The position numbers and the translations under genes were made by a program. This document shows, piece after piece, positions 25,656 through 33,408 of a DNA stretch of 33,879 nucleotides. This stretch comes from Luteococcus sp052116585. Its GTDB lineage: Bacteria > Actinomycetota > Actinomycetes > Propionibacteriales > Propionibacteriaceae. The DNA lies in assembly GCF_052116585.1 (NCBI RefSeq), contig NZ_JBQKKT010000026.1, positions 1 through 33,879 of the forward strand, read 5' to 3'. Within the stretch, counting starts at the first letter, position 1; the number at the start of each line of letters is the position of its first letter. The notes below the pieces were generated by a model. That model was not told the DNA's origin. It ran no database searches and worked only from the letters and a program-made list of their open reading frames with translations.

Positions 25656-27053
25656 GTGCCTGTCACCCAAGAGAAGACGTACCTCAAGTGGTACAACAAG
25701 ATCGGTTATGGATCGGGCGATGTCGGCGGGAACGTCGTGTATGCGTTCCTGTCCGCGTTCGTCATGATCTACCTCACCGATGCCGTGGGCTTGAACCCAG
25801 GCATCATCGGCACATTGATCATGGCCTCCCGGCTTTTCGACGGGGTCAGTGACCTCTTCTTCGGAAACCTCATCGACCGCACGCACACGAAGATGGGCAA
25901 GGCACGTCCGTGGATGTTCTGGGCGTACTTCGGTTGCGCCGCCACGCTCATCGCCACCTTCGCGATCCCGACCAACGTCGGCCAGACCGCGCAATACGCC
26001 TGGTTCTTCATCGCCTACACGCTGCTGAACGCGGTCTTCTTCACGGCCAACAACATCGCCTTCTCGGCGTTGACGGCGCTCATCACCAAGAACGGTGCCG
26101 AGCGTGTGCAGATGGGCTCCATCCGCTTCATGTTCGCCTTCGGGACGAGCATGCTCATCCAGACCTTCACCGTCGCAGGTGTGCAACAGTTCGGTGGCGG
26201 CGCCGAGGGCTGGCGCACGATCGCCATCATCTACGCCGTGATCGGGCTAGCCGTGAACTCGCTGTCGGTGTTCTCGGTGCGCGAGCTTTCGCGCGAGGAG
26301 CTTGCGGACCGGCCGGGCGCCCACCATGACCCCGCGGAGCTCGCCGAGGTGGAGGTGACCAGCTTCAAGGAGGCCGCGAAGCTCGTGGTGGCCAACAAGT
26401 ACTACCTCATCATCCTACTCGTGTTCCTCGTGGCGCAGATCTTCACCGCGACGCTCAACATGGGGATCTACTTCATGACGTACATCCTCGGCGACGCGAA
26501 CCTTCTCGGAGTCTTCGCGTGGGCGATCAACGCGCCGTTGATCATCGGTCTGCTCTTCACCCCGTTCCTCGTGAAGCGGTTCGGTGAGATGTACCGGGTG
26601 AACATCACCGGGTATGTGATCGCGGTCGTCGGCCGGCTCGGTGTTCTCGTCGCGGCGTACATGGGCAGCATTCCCCTCATGCTCCTCTTCACGGGCCTGG
26701 CCTCGCTCGGGATGAGCCCGCTGCAAGGCACGTTGAACGCACTGATAGCCGAGGCGTCCGAGTACACCTACCTCACCAAGAACCGGCGCATCGATGGGGT
26801 CATGTACTCCTGTACCTCGTTCGGCGTGAAGCTGGGCGGCGGAATCGGGACGGCACTGGCAGGATGGCTGCTCGCATGGAGTGGCTACGTCGGTGGTGCG
26901 GACACGCAGCCGGAGTCCGCGCTGCAGATGATCAGCTTCATGTACCTGTGGATCCCGGCCATCATGAACTTCATCATCCTGCTGCTGCTGACGCGCCTCG
27001 ACGTGGAGAAGGCCAATAGGAGGGTCAAGGCGGAGATCGCCGTCACCGCGTGA
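25656..27053 (+). CDS. GPH-family glycoside:cation symporter (probable galactoside permease)
   Basis: This 465-residue protein has 12 membrane helices of the GPH (MelB/LacS-like) family. Signatures are KIGYGSGDVGGNVVYAF, MASRLFDGVSDLFFGNLIDR, THTKMGKARPWMFW and the late GVMYSCTSFGVKLGGGIG. It should bring galactosides into the cell with H+ or Na+ for the upstream LacZ; there is no EIIA tail as in LacS. Coupling with lacZ is close (22 bp). I chose GTG 25656 because AAGGG lies upstream, while the GTG at 25638 has no site. The exact sugar is inferred from the neighbour. Confidence 0.85.
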   Translation: MPVTQEKTYLKWYNKIGYGSGDVGGNVVYAFLSAFVMIYLTDAVGLNPGIIGTLIMASRLFDGVSDLFFGNLIDRTHTKMGKARPWMFWAYFGCAATLIATFAIPTNVGQTAQYAWFFIAYTLLNAVFFTANNIAFSALTALITKNGAERVQMGSIRFMFAFGTSMLIQTFTVAGVQQFGGGAEGWRTIAIIYAVIGLAVNSLSVFSVRELSREELADRPGAHHDPAELAEVEVTSFKEAAKLVVANKYYLIILLVFLVAQIFTATLNMGIYFMTYILGDANLLGVFAWAINAPLIIGLLFTPFLVKRFGEMYRVNITGYVIAVVGRLGVLVAAYMGSIPLMLLFTGLASLGMSPLQGTLNALIAEASEYTYLTKNRRIDGVMYSCTSFGVKLGGGIGTALAGWLLAWSGYVGGADTQPESALQMISFMYLWIPAIMNFIILLLLTRLDVEKANRRVKAEIAVTA

Positions 27054-27185
27054 CGCCTCGCGCTCTTTCCGAAGACCCTGCTCGAGTCTGCTTCTTCACG
27101 GGATGGTTGTGCTGGGGTTCCGCAGCTGATTTCGTGGAAAGAGAGCGGATCGGGGGGGGTTGTGGGGGATTGCGTGATCAGCTGC

Positions 27186-27200
27186 TGACACGTCGTGTCA
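27186..27200. promoter_or_regulatory. Odd-centred palindrome TGACACGTCGTGTCA
   Basis: Perfect 7-bp arms flank a single central T. It lies 20 bp before the ISL3 left end and after the symporter stop, where no gene now starts. It could be the operator of a gene lost when the ISL3 inserted. No T-tract follows. Confidence 0.4.
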
Positions 27201-27219
27201 CTAGGGGCGGGGGTTTGCC

Positions 27220-28677
27220 GGCTCTTCCCAGATGAGGGTGTAGCGCACGTCGCGCGGCGGGCCGGCGCGTCGGTGGCCGGATAGAGGTCGAGGTCTCCCG
27301 AGGATGAGAGCTCCTACACACTCAGCCCGAAAGACCTCGACGTGCACGACGCTACCGTCGGCGGGCGCGCTGATGCGTTCGCCAGCCCCGACCTGACTGC
27401 CTTCTGCCGCCTCGACGAACTCGGCCTCGTTGTCACCGGGCAGCGACTCGAGCCGGATCAGTGCCGTATTGGCCTGCCAGGTGGTCGAGCCCGACCAGTG
27501 GTGCCGGCGCTGCGGCTGCGAAGGGAGACCACGTGACACCGTGGTCCGACGGCTTGCCCACGAACCACTGGGCTGGCGGCCCACGACGCTGGAGGTCGTC
27601 GTGCGCCGTTACCGCTGCAGCGGCTGCGGGTATGTGTGGCGCCAGGACACCACCGCCGCGGCCGAGCCCCGGGCCAAGTTGTCTCGGCGCGCTCTGCGGT
27701 GGGCGCTGGAAGGGATCGTGGTCCAGCACCTGACCGTGGCTCGGGTCGCCGAGGGGCTCGGGGTGGCCTGGGACACCGCCAACGACGCCGTTCTGGCCGA
27801 GGGCAAGCGGGTGCTGATCGACGAGGAGCACCGCTTCGAGGGGGTGAAGGTCGTCGGGGTCGATGAGCACGTGTGGAGGCACACCCGTCGCGGCGACAGG
27901 TACGTCACCGTGATCATCGACCTCACCCCAGTGCGAGATGGCACCGGCCCGGCACGGCTGCTGGACATGGTCGAAGGACGCTCCAAGCAGGCGTTCAAGA
28001 CCTGGCTGGCCGACCGCCCGCAGGAGTGGCGCGACGGCGTGGAGGTGGTCGCGATGGACGGCTTCACCGGATTCAAGACCGCCGCCGTCGAGGAACTGCC
28101 CGACGTGGTGACCGTGCTAGATCCCTTCCACGTCACGCGCCTCGCTGGCGAGGCGCTCGATGAGTGCCGACGGCGAGTTCAGCAGGCCATCTGTGGGCAC
28201 CGCGGCCGCAAGGGCGACCCGCTCTATGCCGCCCGCCGGACCCTGTCCACCGGCGCCGACCTGCTCAACGACAAGCAGAAGGACCGACTGGACACCCTGT
28301 TCGCCGACGACGCCCACGTCGAGGTCGAGGTCACTTGGAGCGTCTACCAGCGCATGATCGCCGCCTACCGCCACGAGAACCGGCGCCACGGCCGCGAGCT
28401 GATGGCCCGGCTCATCGACTCGATCAGCACCGGCGTCCCCAAGGCCCTGGTCGAGATCACCAAGCTCGGCAGGACGCTGAAGAAGCGCGCCGCCGACGTC
28501 CTGGCCTACTTCGACCGGCCCAGCACCTCCAACGGGCCCACCGAGGCGATCAACGGCAGGCTCGAGCACCTGCGCGGCTCGGCGCTGGGGTTCCGCAACC
28601 TGACCAACTACATCGCCAGATCCCTGCTCGAGACCGGCGGGTTCAGACCCCGACTACACCCTTGATTCGGATGAGCC
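27220..28677 (+). mobile_element. ISL3-family insertion sequence, full length (1458 bp)
   Basis: The left end begins GGCTCTTCCC and the right end, read inverted, begins GGCTCATCCG. The first 24 bases match at 18 positions, including a shared GGGTGTAG. Flanks GGTTTGCC and GCTTTGCA agree at 6 of 8 bases, so the 8-bp target duplication is not clean. It carries one transposase reading frame with a frameshift. Confidence 0.8.
27342..28665 (+). pseudogene. ISL3 transposase with a +1 frameshift near its N-terminus
   Basis: The N-terminal 39 or so codons start at GTG 27342 (MHDATVGGRADAFASPDL ... TGQRLEPD). The protein then continues in another frame from about 27463 (AVLACQVVEPDQWCRRCGC) to 28665. 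The extra base lies near 27457-27462. The second frame keeps the zinc-finger Cys pairs (CRRC, then CSGC), the DDE motif Asp residues (VVGVDEHVW, VVAMDGFTG) and the C-terminal Glu (GPTEAINGR). The frame starting at 27430 is open for 411 codons, so an alternative start may still yield a nearly complete protein. ISL3 family membership is clear. Confidence 0.85.
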
Positions 28678-28905
28678 GCTTTGCAAGCGGTCGACGAAGC
28701 AAGGTTCGCTCGCCACCAGCTCGGGGGTAATCCCGTGCAGACGAACGTTGTAGCCGTCGAAGTGGTCGTAACCCGGCGGCGGCCTCATGAGCCAGTGGGC
28801 AGTGTCCACCACTCGCCCATTTCGGACCTTGGCCAAACCAACCGAGCAAGGAGACCCGCGGTGTGCATTGGCGGTCTCGAAATCGATGGCCGTGAAGTTC
28901 AGCAT
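28678..28905 (-). pseudogene. DnaQ-like 3'-5' exonuclease gene, truncated by ISL3
   Basis: From the ATG at 28905 (GAGGTG site upstream) 76 codons read as a DEDD exonuclease N-terminus: AIDFETANAHRGSPCSVGLA (Exo I motif with Asp and Glu), then HGITPELV, before the frame runs into the ISL3 right end. The Exo II and III motifs are missing and are not found at the other end of the ISL3 copy or near its left fragment, so the rest has been deleted. Confidence 0.75.
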
Positions 28906-29090
28906 GGTTCACCTCGCGGTTCAGGGAAGTTCTCTCCCCCAGCCAACCCCCACAAGAACTGTCTGGACTTGCGTACACACCTGTAGCCGAACAACTTCAG
29001 CTAGTGATCATCCGGTGAACCTAGCCGATCCGCGAACCCCCATCTGGCTGCCCCTCACGATCGTCCGCTCAACGCAGGACCCAGCAAGGC

Positions 29091-29903
29091 CTAGCGGAGT
29101 CGTGTCTCGACGGGCTCAAGGATGAAGAGCTCCTGGAACTCCTTGTACTCCCCCACTTCGGCAATGACGTGGAGGTTCTGACCAACTTCAAGGGAAGAAG
29201 AATCTTCGCTACCCGCGATGTTGAGGTCGAACGCGTTGACATCATCGAACTGGAAGTTGGGCCCCTTGGAAGCGTTCGGGTCGAAGTCGCCCGCCCCGAC
29301 AAGGAAGTCGAATCTCGTCTTGTACGACCCATGCGGGTTCAGCGCCAGGATCGCCCCATCAAACTCGATTCGCTGGCCCTTGTACTTCTCGGCGAAAGCA
29401 GCGACTTCCGGGGCGGCAGGGTCCTTGAGCTCCAGGAGCTTCGCGAGCTCTGGGTTGTTCTTCGCCGTGATCGTGCCCTCCGATTCCTCCCCGGTGCTCG
29501 ATGCCTCATCAGCAGCGGTTGCCTGAGGCGCGGGCGTGGATGATTGCGCCGTCTCCTCATCCGTCTTCGGGAACGTGTGGTAGACGACGACCACCTTCGC
29601 ATCAGGCGCGTACTTCTTGCCCTTGGCATAGTCGTCTTGACCAGCAATAGTCACGTGCTCGACCTCGCCGTCCTTGGTGAGCCAACCCGTCACCAGGTCC
29701 TCTCGGACCTCCGTCTCGACGTTCGTGAACCCGGCGCGTTCCAGCTGATCCTCGACCTCTGCGTGCGGCTTGCCCTTCAGCTCCTTGGCAGCGGCGGGGG
29801 CTGCCACTTGATTGGGGTCCTCTGCGCCGCATGCGCCCATCGTGGACCCGAGCACAAGGGCGCCCATCAGAGCGGCGACGAGACGGGTGGACTGCGTGGA
29901 CAT
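29091..29903 (-). CDS. Secreted lipoprotein with DUF4839 domain
   Basis: This 270-residue lipoprotein has a signal peptide with the lipobox MGAC (Cys near 25). A PASTA-like segment follows (about 40-112, KPHAEVEDQLERAGFTNVET), then an acidic Ser/Thr/Pro linker and a DUF4839 domain (about 150-270) with AAFAEKYKGQRIEFDGAI, HGSYKTRFDFLVGAGD and LHVIAEVGEY. DUF4839 proteins have no known function and often occur on mobile islands. GGGAGA precedes the ATG at 29903. It stands alone between the truncated exonuclease and the integrase. Confidence 0.75.
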   Translation of the reverse strand: MSTQSTRLVAALMGALVLGSTMGACGAEDPNQVAAPAAAKELKGKPHAEVEDQLERAGFTNVETEVREDLVTGWLTKDGEVEHVTIAGQDDYAKGKKYAPDAKVVVVYHTFPKTDEETAQSSTPAPQATAADEASSTGEESEGTITAKNNPELAKLLELKDPAAPEVAAFAEKYKGQRIEFDGAILALNPHGSYKTRFDFLVGAGDFDPNASKGPNFQFDDVNAFDLNIAGSEDSSSLEVGQNLHVIAEVGEYKEFQELFILEPVETRLR

Positions 29904-30156
29904 ACTTCTCCCAGATCCATGCTCCCCGCAGCGCGTGAATGTATGCGGCCAATCATAAAGGGGACTCGGGGCCAGCGCCCGGCGGCCACCACGCACGGGT
30001 AGTGATCGCCGCCGGAAGCGAATGCGTTCCCCCGGAAAATCGGCTGCGCTCCCCCGAAAGTTGCCCGCCGATCGAGCACCAGCAGCTCAACGCGCACGTT
30101 CACTCACACCCACGCCATCCACACCCAGGCCCGAGCACTCCCCCGCGGCCCGCTAT

Positions 30157-30174
30157 TTGCACGTAGATTGCACG
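30157..30174 (+). repeat. Paired TTGCACG site, copy 1
   Basis: TTGCACGTAGATTGCACG: the heptamer TTGCACG occurs twice, 11 bp apart (one helical turn). A second such 18-bp site lies at 30389. Both flank the hairpin and lie upstream of the integrase gene, as arm-type or core integrase sites do. Confidence 0.5.
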
Positions 30175-30184
30175 GCACAGCAAG

Positions 30185-30224
30185 AACGGCTCCGACTTCG
30201 GGATAACCCGTAGTCGGAGCCGTT
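30185..30224. terminator. Strong 13-bp-arm hairpin upstream of the integrase
   Basis: AACGGCTCCGACT (30185-30197) and AGTCGGAGCCGTT (30212-30224) are perfect inverted repeats, with a further CGGG/CCCG pairing in the loop. It suits a two-way terminator, though no long T-tract follows, or a structural part of an attachment region. Confidence 0.5.
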
Positions 30225-30388
30225 GCTCACACTGTGCGCGAGAGAGGAGTTGAGCCGTGGGGCTGGCTCCGATCCGAGGGCGGGAGAACTCACTGCCAGC
30301 GCTGCTTGACTAGGGGAAACGCAAGCCAATCAGGGGCTGCGTTCCCCCTGTCCGAGTGAGCACGACGAGGCCGTTTTGGGCTTGTTTG

Positions 30389-30406
30389 TTGCACGCATAT
30401 TGCACG
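30389..30406 (+). repeat. Paired TTGCACG site, copy 2
   Basis: TTGCACGCATATTGCACG matches the site at 30157 at 16 of 18 positions and keeps the 11-bp phasing. It lies 18 bp before the integrase ATG, where it could also overlap the integrase promoter. Confidence 0.5.
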
Positions 30407-30423
30407 CGACGGGGAGGTTCGAG

Positions 30424-31380
30424 ATGGGCAAGCCGAGGGGGAACGCACATGAGGACGCGGGGAAACGCGAACGGAGAAGCTTCGGTCGCCTGCGCAAGCT
30501 GAGGTCGGGGCGGGTGCAGGCCGGCTACATCGGGCCGGACTGCAAGCTCTACATGGCGCCGGCCACGTTCGCGTCGAAGATCGACGCCGAGGGCTGGCTG
30601 GCCCAGGAGCGGCGACTGATCGACCTCGGAGTCTGGCAGCCGCCGGAGACCCGCGAGCCCGACCCTGCGTCGCTGGTCACGATGCCGACACCGCGCGAGA
30701 AGCCAAAGCCGCCCTGCCCCACGCTGCGCGAGTACTCCCAGACCTGGCTGGCAGACCGGATCGCCACGCCGCAGGGCGACGCCGGGTCGCTGCGGCCGTC
30801 ATCGCAGAAGGACTACCAGATGCTGCTGCGCAACCACATCCTGCCGGCACTCGGGGACAAGCGACTGGACGAGCTCGATCTGGATGACGTCGTGGCGTGG
30901 CACCGGGCGATGGCGAAGAAGAAGATCGCCCGCACCCGATCGAAGTCGTACAGCCTGCTGCGCGGCATCATGAACGCCGCGATCGTCGACCGCACCCTGC
31001 CGACCGTGACGACGAACCCATGCCGAATCAAGGGCGCTGGCACGACCAGCCGCGAGAAGGACATCACCCCCGCCACACTGGACGAGCTGGCACGCATCGT
31101 CATCGAGATGCCCGACAAGTGGCGTGCCGCGGTCCTGCTCGGTGCCTGGTGCGCCATGCGCTACGGCGAAGTCTTCGAGCTACGCCGCAAGGACGTTGAC
31201 CTTAATGCCGGCATCGTGCGCGTGGAGCGCGGTGTCGCCTGGGTGGCCGGCGAAGTAGTGATCGGCCCGCCCAAGACGAAGGCCGGCAAGCGCCGCGTGG
31301 CGATCCCGCCGCACATCATTCCCGACCTGCGATGGCACCTCGCGACCTACGTCTCGCCCGGGCAGAACGCGCTGCTGTTC
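30424..31380 (+). pseudogene. int: Tyrosine integrase, 5' part (gene split by IS256 element)
   Basis: 319 codons from the ATG at 30424 (GGGAGG upstream). They encode the N-terminal arm-binding region (SGRVQAGYIGPDCKLYMAP), the SAM-like core-binding domain (about 100-195, LRPSSQKDYQMLLRNHILP) and the first part of the catalytic domain with Arg I (CAMRYGEVFELRRKDVD) and the catalytic Lys (PPKTKAGKRRVAIP). The frame enters the IS256-family element after GQNALLF and stops two codons later. Joined to the 3' part at 32792 it would give a 411-residue phage-type integrase. In its present form it lacks the His-x-x-Arg and Tyr residues and is inactive. Confidence 0.88.
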
Positions 31381-32783
31381 AGTTGAGTCCCCGATAGTGG
31401 TGTAGCCGTGGTGGCTGGCTCTGGACGACAGGGCGGTCACCGCGTGATCCTCGAGTTCATCTCTCACAACACCCTCGAAGGAATCATCACGATGACCGCT
31501 CCACACATTGTCGACCCTGCGCACGTTCTTGGCGAGCTACTCACCGAGGCCTCGCCGGACATGATGCGCAGCCTGCTGCAGACCATGCTCAACGCCTTGT
31601 TGTCGGCCGACGCCGACGCGGTCGCGGGCGCCGAGTACGGCCAGCCCACCCCAGGCCGGTTGGCGCAACGCAACGGCTACCGCCACCGCGACCTGGACAC
31701 CCGCGCCGGCACCATCGACCTGGCCATCCCCAAACTCCGTACCGGCTCCTACTTCCCCGACTGGCTGATGGAACGCCGCAAGAGGGCCGAGACGGCCCTG
31801 ATCACCGTCGTCGCCGACTGCTACCTCGCCGGCGTCTCCACTCGCCGCATGGACAAACTCGTCAAGACCTTGGGCATCGACCGGCTCTCGAAGTCCCAAG
31901 TCTCCCGCATGGCCGCCGACCTGGACGACCACGTCGAACAGTTCCGCCACCGACCCCTCGGCGATGCCGGCCCCTTCACCTTCATCACCGCTGACGCGTT
32001 GACCATGAAAGTCCGCGAAGGCGGGCGCGTGATCAACTCCGTCGTCATGCTCGCCACCGGCGTCAACAATGACGGGCACCGCGAAGTCTTGGGGATGCGA
32101 GTGGCCACCAGCGAGACCGGCCCGGCCTGGAACGAGTTCTTCGCCGACCTCGTCGCCCGCGGCCTGACAGGCGTCCGTCTCGTGACCTCGGACGCCCATC
32201 AAGGTCTCGTGGAGGCGATCGCGGCGAACCTGCCCGGCGCGTCCTGGCAACGCTGCCGCACCCACTACTCGGCGAACCTGATGGCCATCACCCCGAAAAG
32301 CCTCTGGCCGGCAGTCAAGGCGATGCTCCACTCCGTCTACGACCAGCCCGACAAGAACGCTGTCCAGGCCCAGTTCGACCGGCTGCTTGACTACACCGCC
32401 GACATGCTGCCCGAAGTCACCGACCACCTCGACGCTGCCCGGGCTGACATCCTCGCCTTCACCCAGTTCCCGACCGAGGTTTGGCATCAGATCTGGTCAA
32501 ACAACCCCACCGAAAGGTTGAACCGCGAGATTCGCCGCCGCACCGACAGCGTCGGGATCTTCCCCAACCGCGCCGCGATCGTCCGGTTGGTCGGCGCCGT
32601 GTTGGCCGAGCAGACCGATGAATGGGCCGAAGGACGCCGCTACCTCGGCCTCGAAGTCCTCGCCAAGAGCCGCCTCACACTCATCACCGACACCAGCGAA
32701 CAGGAGACCACCATGCCCGCGCTCGCCAGCTGACCCCGCCCTGCAGGATCACCAACAGTTACACCACTTGCCGGGACTTGACC
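31381..32783 (+). mobile_element. IS256-family insertion sequence with 8-bp target duplication
   Basis: 1403 bp. The ends (AGTTGAGTCC at left; GGTCAAGTCC read inverted at right) match at 18 of 24 positions, with AGTGGTGTA shared. TGCTGTTC is present at 31373-31380 and again at 32784-32791, the 8-bp duplication expected for IS256. It lies inside the integrase gene. Confidence 0.88.
31492..32733 (+). CDS. IS256-family (Mutator type) transposase
   Basis: This 413-residue DDE transposase has the family order: N-terminal NGYRHRDLDTRAGTIDLAIP, then FITADALTMKVRE (Asp), LVTSDAHQGLVEAI (Asp), the QRCRTHYSANLM Cys/His segment and NNPTERLNREIRRRTDSVG (Glu). The length is usual for the family and the frame is intact, so the element may be active. 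AAGGA lies upstream of the ATG at 31492. Confidence 0.92.
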   Translation: MTAPHIVDPAHVLGELLTEASPDMMRSLLQTMLNALLSADADAVAGAEYGQPTPGRLAQRNGYRHRDLDTRAGTIDLAIPKLRTGSYFPDWLMERRKRAETALITVVADCYLAGVSTRRMDKLVKTLGIDRLSKSQVSRMAADLDDHVEQFRHRPLGDAGPFTFITADALTMKVREGGRVINSVVMLATGVNNDGHREVLGMRVATSETGPAWNEFFADLVARGLTGVRLVTSDAHQGLVEAIAANLPGASWQRCRTHYSANLMAITPKSLWPAVKAMLHSVYDQPDKNAVQAQFDRLLDYTADMLPEVTDHLDAARADILAFTQFPTEVWHQIWSNNPTERLNREIRRRTDSVGIFPNRAAIVRLVGAVLAEQTDEWAEGRRYLGLEVLAKSRLTLITDTSEQETTMPALAS

Positions 32784-33070
32784 TGCTGTTCCCGTCCGAT
32801 GACGGGCGCAACATTCGGCCGTCGACCTTCTTGCGCGCTTGGCATCGCGCCTGCGCCAAGGCTGGACGGGAGGATCTGAAGTTCCACCACCTGCGCCACA
32901 CCGGCGCGGTACTGGCAGCCCAGTCGGGGGCGACGCTCTCGGAGTTGATGGGGCGCCTCGGCCATGCGACGCCGGCCATGGCGATGATCTACCAGCACGC
33001 TGCTGCGGACCGGGACCGCGAGATCGCCAAGCACTTGTCCGAGATGGCACGGAAGGCGAGTGCCTCGTGA
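32784..33070 (+). pseudogene. int: Tyrosine integrase, 3' part (gene split by IS256 element)
   Basis: After the second TGCTGTTC the original frame resumes at 32792 (PSDDGRN) and runs to TGA at 33068-33070. It holds the catalytic HHLRHTG (His-x-x-Arg), the LGHATP His and the nucleophile region MIYQHAA (Tyr). Removing the IS and one duplication gives LLFPSDDGR in frame. The last bases overlap the alternative upstream start (GTG 33067) of the toxin gene. Confidence 0.85.
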
Positions 33071-33092
33071 CCAACGAACATCTTCCCTCCGT

Positions 33093-33109
33093 AATACACA
33101 TGCAATACA
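33093..33109 (+). promoter_or_regulatory. Direct repeat AATACA x2, probable toxin-antitoxin operator
   Basis: AATACA occurs at 33093-33098 and 33104-33109, 11 bp apart, next to the -10 box. Ribbon-helix-helix antitoxins usually bind such short phased repeats at their own promoter. Confidence 0.4.
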
Positions 33110-33111
33110 GT
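33106..33111 (+). promoter_or_regulatory. -10 box (TACAGT) of the toxin-antitoxin operon
   Basis: TACAGT is followed by 6 bases and the GTG at 33118. TTCCCT 17 bases upstream could be the -35. The geometry predicts a leaderless transcript and overlaps the AATACA repeat, so repression is plausible. Confidence 0.4.
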
Positions 33112-33117
33112 TGGGGT

Positions 33118-33408
33118 GTGCAGGACGAACTGGACTGGCGCCACCGCCGCGACTACATCGCCAAGCACGACATGACGCCCCAATGGGCCGACGAGGCCTT
33201 CGCCGACCCGAACCAGCTGGTCATCGACCCGGACCCGGCGTCGGAGTCAGGCCGGACGATCCGCGTGATCGGCTGGTCGGCATCGCTTCAGACGCTGGTG
33301 ACGGTGATTGCCCTGCCGGACGACGGAGTGATCTGGGGAGTGAACGCATGGCGGTCGAACAGCACCGACCAGCGCAGGTACCGAGAGGAGGCCACTGATG
33401 AGGATTGA
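33118..33408 (+). CDS. BrnT-like toxin (putative)
   Basis: This 96-residue protein resembles BrnT-type RelE-fold toxins: an N-terminal DWRHRRDYIAKHDMTPQWADEAF helix pair, the FADPNQLVIDPD segment, TIRVIGWSASLQTLVTVIAL in the central strands and a C-terminal VNAWRSNSTDQRRY. It would cut RNA in the ribosome or free mRNA. Starts at GTG 33067 and ATG 33100 are also in frame; I chose GTG 33118 because a -10 box ends 6 bases before it. It overlaps the next gene by 11 bases. The pair (toxin first, RHH antitoxin second) follows the brnTA order. Function inferred. Confidence 0.6.
   Translation: MQDELDWRHRRDYIAKHDMTPQWADEAFADPNQLVIDPDPASESGRTIRVIGWSASLQTLVTVIALPDDGVIWGVNAWRSNSTDQRRYREEATDED

Larger units (their letters stand above)
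21936..28677 (+). mobile_element. Composite transposon-like lactose unit bounded by ISL3 copies
   Basis: An ISL3 3' fragment (21936-22401) and a full-length ISL3 copy (27220-28677) in the same orientation flank lacZ and a GPH sugar symporter. Positions 21940-22401 and 28216-28677 are the same over 462 bp (offset 6276). The left copy lacks its left end, so a classic outer target duplication cannot be tested. Capture by transposition, or by recombination between ISL3 copies, would both give this layout. Confidence 0.65.
29904..30423. other. Non-coding region upstream of the integrase, with iterated motifs
   Basis: These 520 bases have no convincing gene on either strand. They contain four copies of a TGCGTTYCCCC-type motif (two more lie just inside the integrase gene), two TTGCACG pairs and a large hairpin, all listed separately. 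Such a layout is expected for an attachment or integrase-control region. No tRNA gene or duplicated core site is seen. Confidence 0.6.
30023..30468. repeat. Iterated motif TGCGTTYCCCC, six copies in both orientations
   Basis: Forward copies: 30023-30033, 30045-30055 (one variant base) and 30338-30348. Inverted copies: 30312-30323, 30437-30447 and 30459-30468 (last copy less complete). The copies at 30312 and 30338 face each other as an inverted pair. The last two lie within the first codons of the integrase gene. Probable binding sites for one protein, such as integrase arms or a regulator. Confidence 0.6.

Noticed and set aside
27212..28685. Clean 8-bp target duplication of the ISL3 copy
   Set aside because: Flanks match at only 6 of 8 bases, so a simple insertion with duplication is not claimed.
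28678..30423. tRNA gene as integration target
   Set aside because: No T-loop or acceptor-stem pattern was found on either strand near the integrase.
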